From the NCBI RefSeq assembly GCF_030463535.1, contig NC_132897.1, forward strand, positions 5,135,960 to 5,199,959: 64,000 nucleotides of DNA. The letters are read 5' to 3'. Position numbers and translations under genes: made by a program. Under the pieces are notes generated by a model. The model had not been told where the DNA came from. It searched no databases and was given only the letters and a program-made list of their open reading frames with translations. Origin of the DNA: Salminus brasiliensis. Taxonomy: Eukaryota; Chordata; Actinopteri; Characiformes; Bryconidae. Numbering within the stretch: the first letter of the stretch is position 1; each line of letters begins with the position of its first letter. This document shows, piece by piece, positions 63,591-64,000 of this stretch.

Positions 63591-63935
63591 GATCAGCCAT
63601 AACATTATGACCACCTGCTAATCCGAATGTTAAGTAGGTCCCCTTGTGCCACCACAACAGATCTGAGCATTCCTGGCAGGGACTCCACAAGACCTCTGAA
63701 GGTGTCCTGCTGTGGTATCTGGTACCAAGACTCACAGGTGGTTACTTTCCTGAACATCTTGAACGTTTGATAGGTACTGACCACTGCATACCAGAAAAAA
63801 AAACGGCCTGATGTTTTGGAGATGTTCTGAGCCAGTCGTCTAGACATCACAGTTTCCCCAATCCCTTGAAAGATGCCACTGTGGATAAAGATAATCAGTG
63901 GTACTAATGTTATGGCAGATAACTACGCTGGTGTA
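63591..63935 (-). pseudogene. Internally deleted Tc1-like transposon
   Basis: GATCAGCCATAACATTATGA at one end and TAATGTTATGGCAGAT at the other. Inner blocks GACTCCACAAGACCTCTGAA and TAGGTACTGACCACTGCATA are shared with 26844-27290. In scarf2 intron 7. Confidence 0.75.
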
Positions 63936-64000
63936 TCTACGCTACCTTTGTCTTTAAGAGTGCAAAAATGGGGATGCAGGGTTCTTTGTGTGAGAGCAAG

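Overview
This is nuclear DNA from a teleost fish, probably an otophysan (characin/catfish/carp group). It holds multi-exon vertebrate genes with GT-AG introns, tRNA-derived SINEs, Tc1/mariner and hAT derivatives, an L2-type LINE tail, and very abundant micro- and minisatellites. The order-level placement is an inference from repeat style.

Two protein-coding genes account for everything clearly coding. On the minus strand, 709-36190, is a complete proline dehydrogenase gene (prodh, mitochondrial proline oxidase). I reconstructed 14 coding exons whose phases join without a break into 587 codons plus stop, close to the 600 residues of human PRODH. On the plus strand, from 38578 to beyond the right edge, is scarf2 (scavenger receptor class F member 2). 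Seven exons, 414 complete codons, encode the signal peptide and nearly all of the EGF-rich ectodomain. The transmembrane segment and cytoplasmic tail lie outside the window. The genes are head to head, with about 2.4 kb between start codons. Human PRODH and SCARF2 are both in 22q11.2, so the pairing probably preserves old synteny. No functional link is implied: one acts in mitochondrial amino-acid catabolism, the other at the cell surface.

Layout: 1-700, downstream of prodh with a Tc1 transposase remnant; 709-36190, prodh, with introns full of SINEs, MITEs, a 34-bp minisatellite (18.4-19.5 kb) and a 2-kb CTGT-rich array (28.7-30.8 kb); 36191-38577, shared upstream region; 38578-53500, the 15-kb first scarf2 intron with 50-bp and 82-bp minisatellites; 53501-58331, scarf2 exons 2-6 among AGCAAC-rich repeats, a long foldback and a SINE; 58332-63217, intron 6 with two related 30-bp minisatellites; 63218-63321, exon 7, followed by a Tc1 derivative.

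The observations most worth checking are two. (1) The large 30-bp array in scarf2 intron 6 carries a perfect three-subunit heat-shock element in most units. (2) prodh intron 13 begins with a (CA)n tract and ends in a (UG)n tract with no ordinary polypyrimidine tract, an arrangement that can fold the splice sites together. I found no unknown multi-gene system. Most long open frames are by-products of tandem repeats whose unit length, or three times it, is divisible by 3 without in-frame stops.
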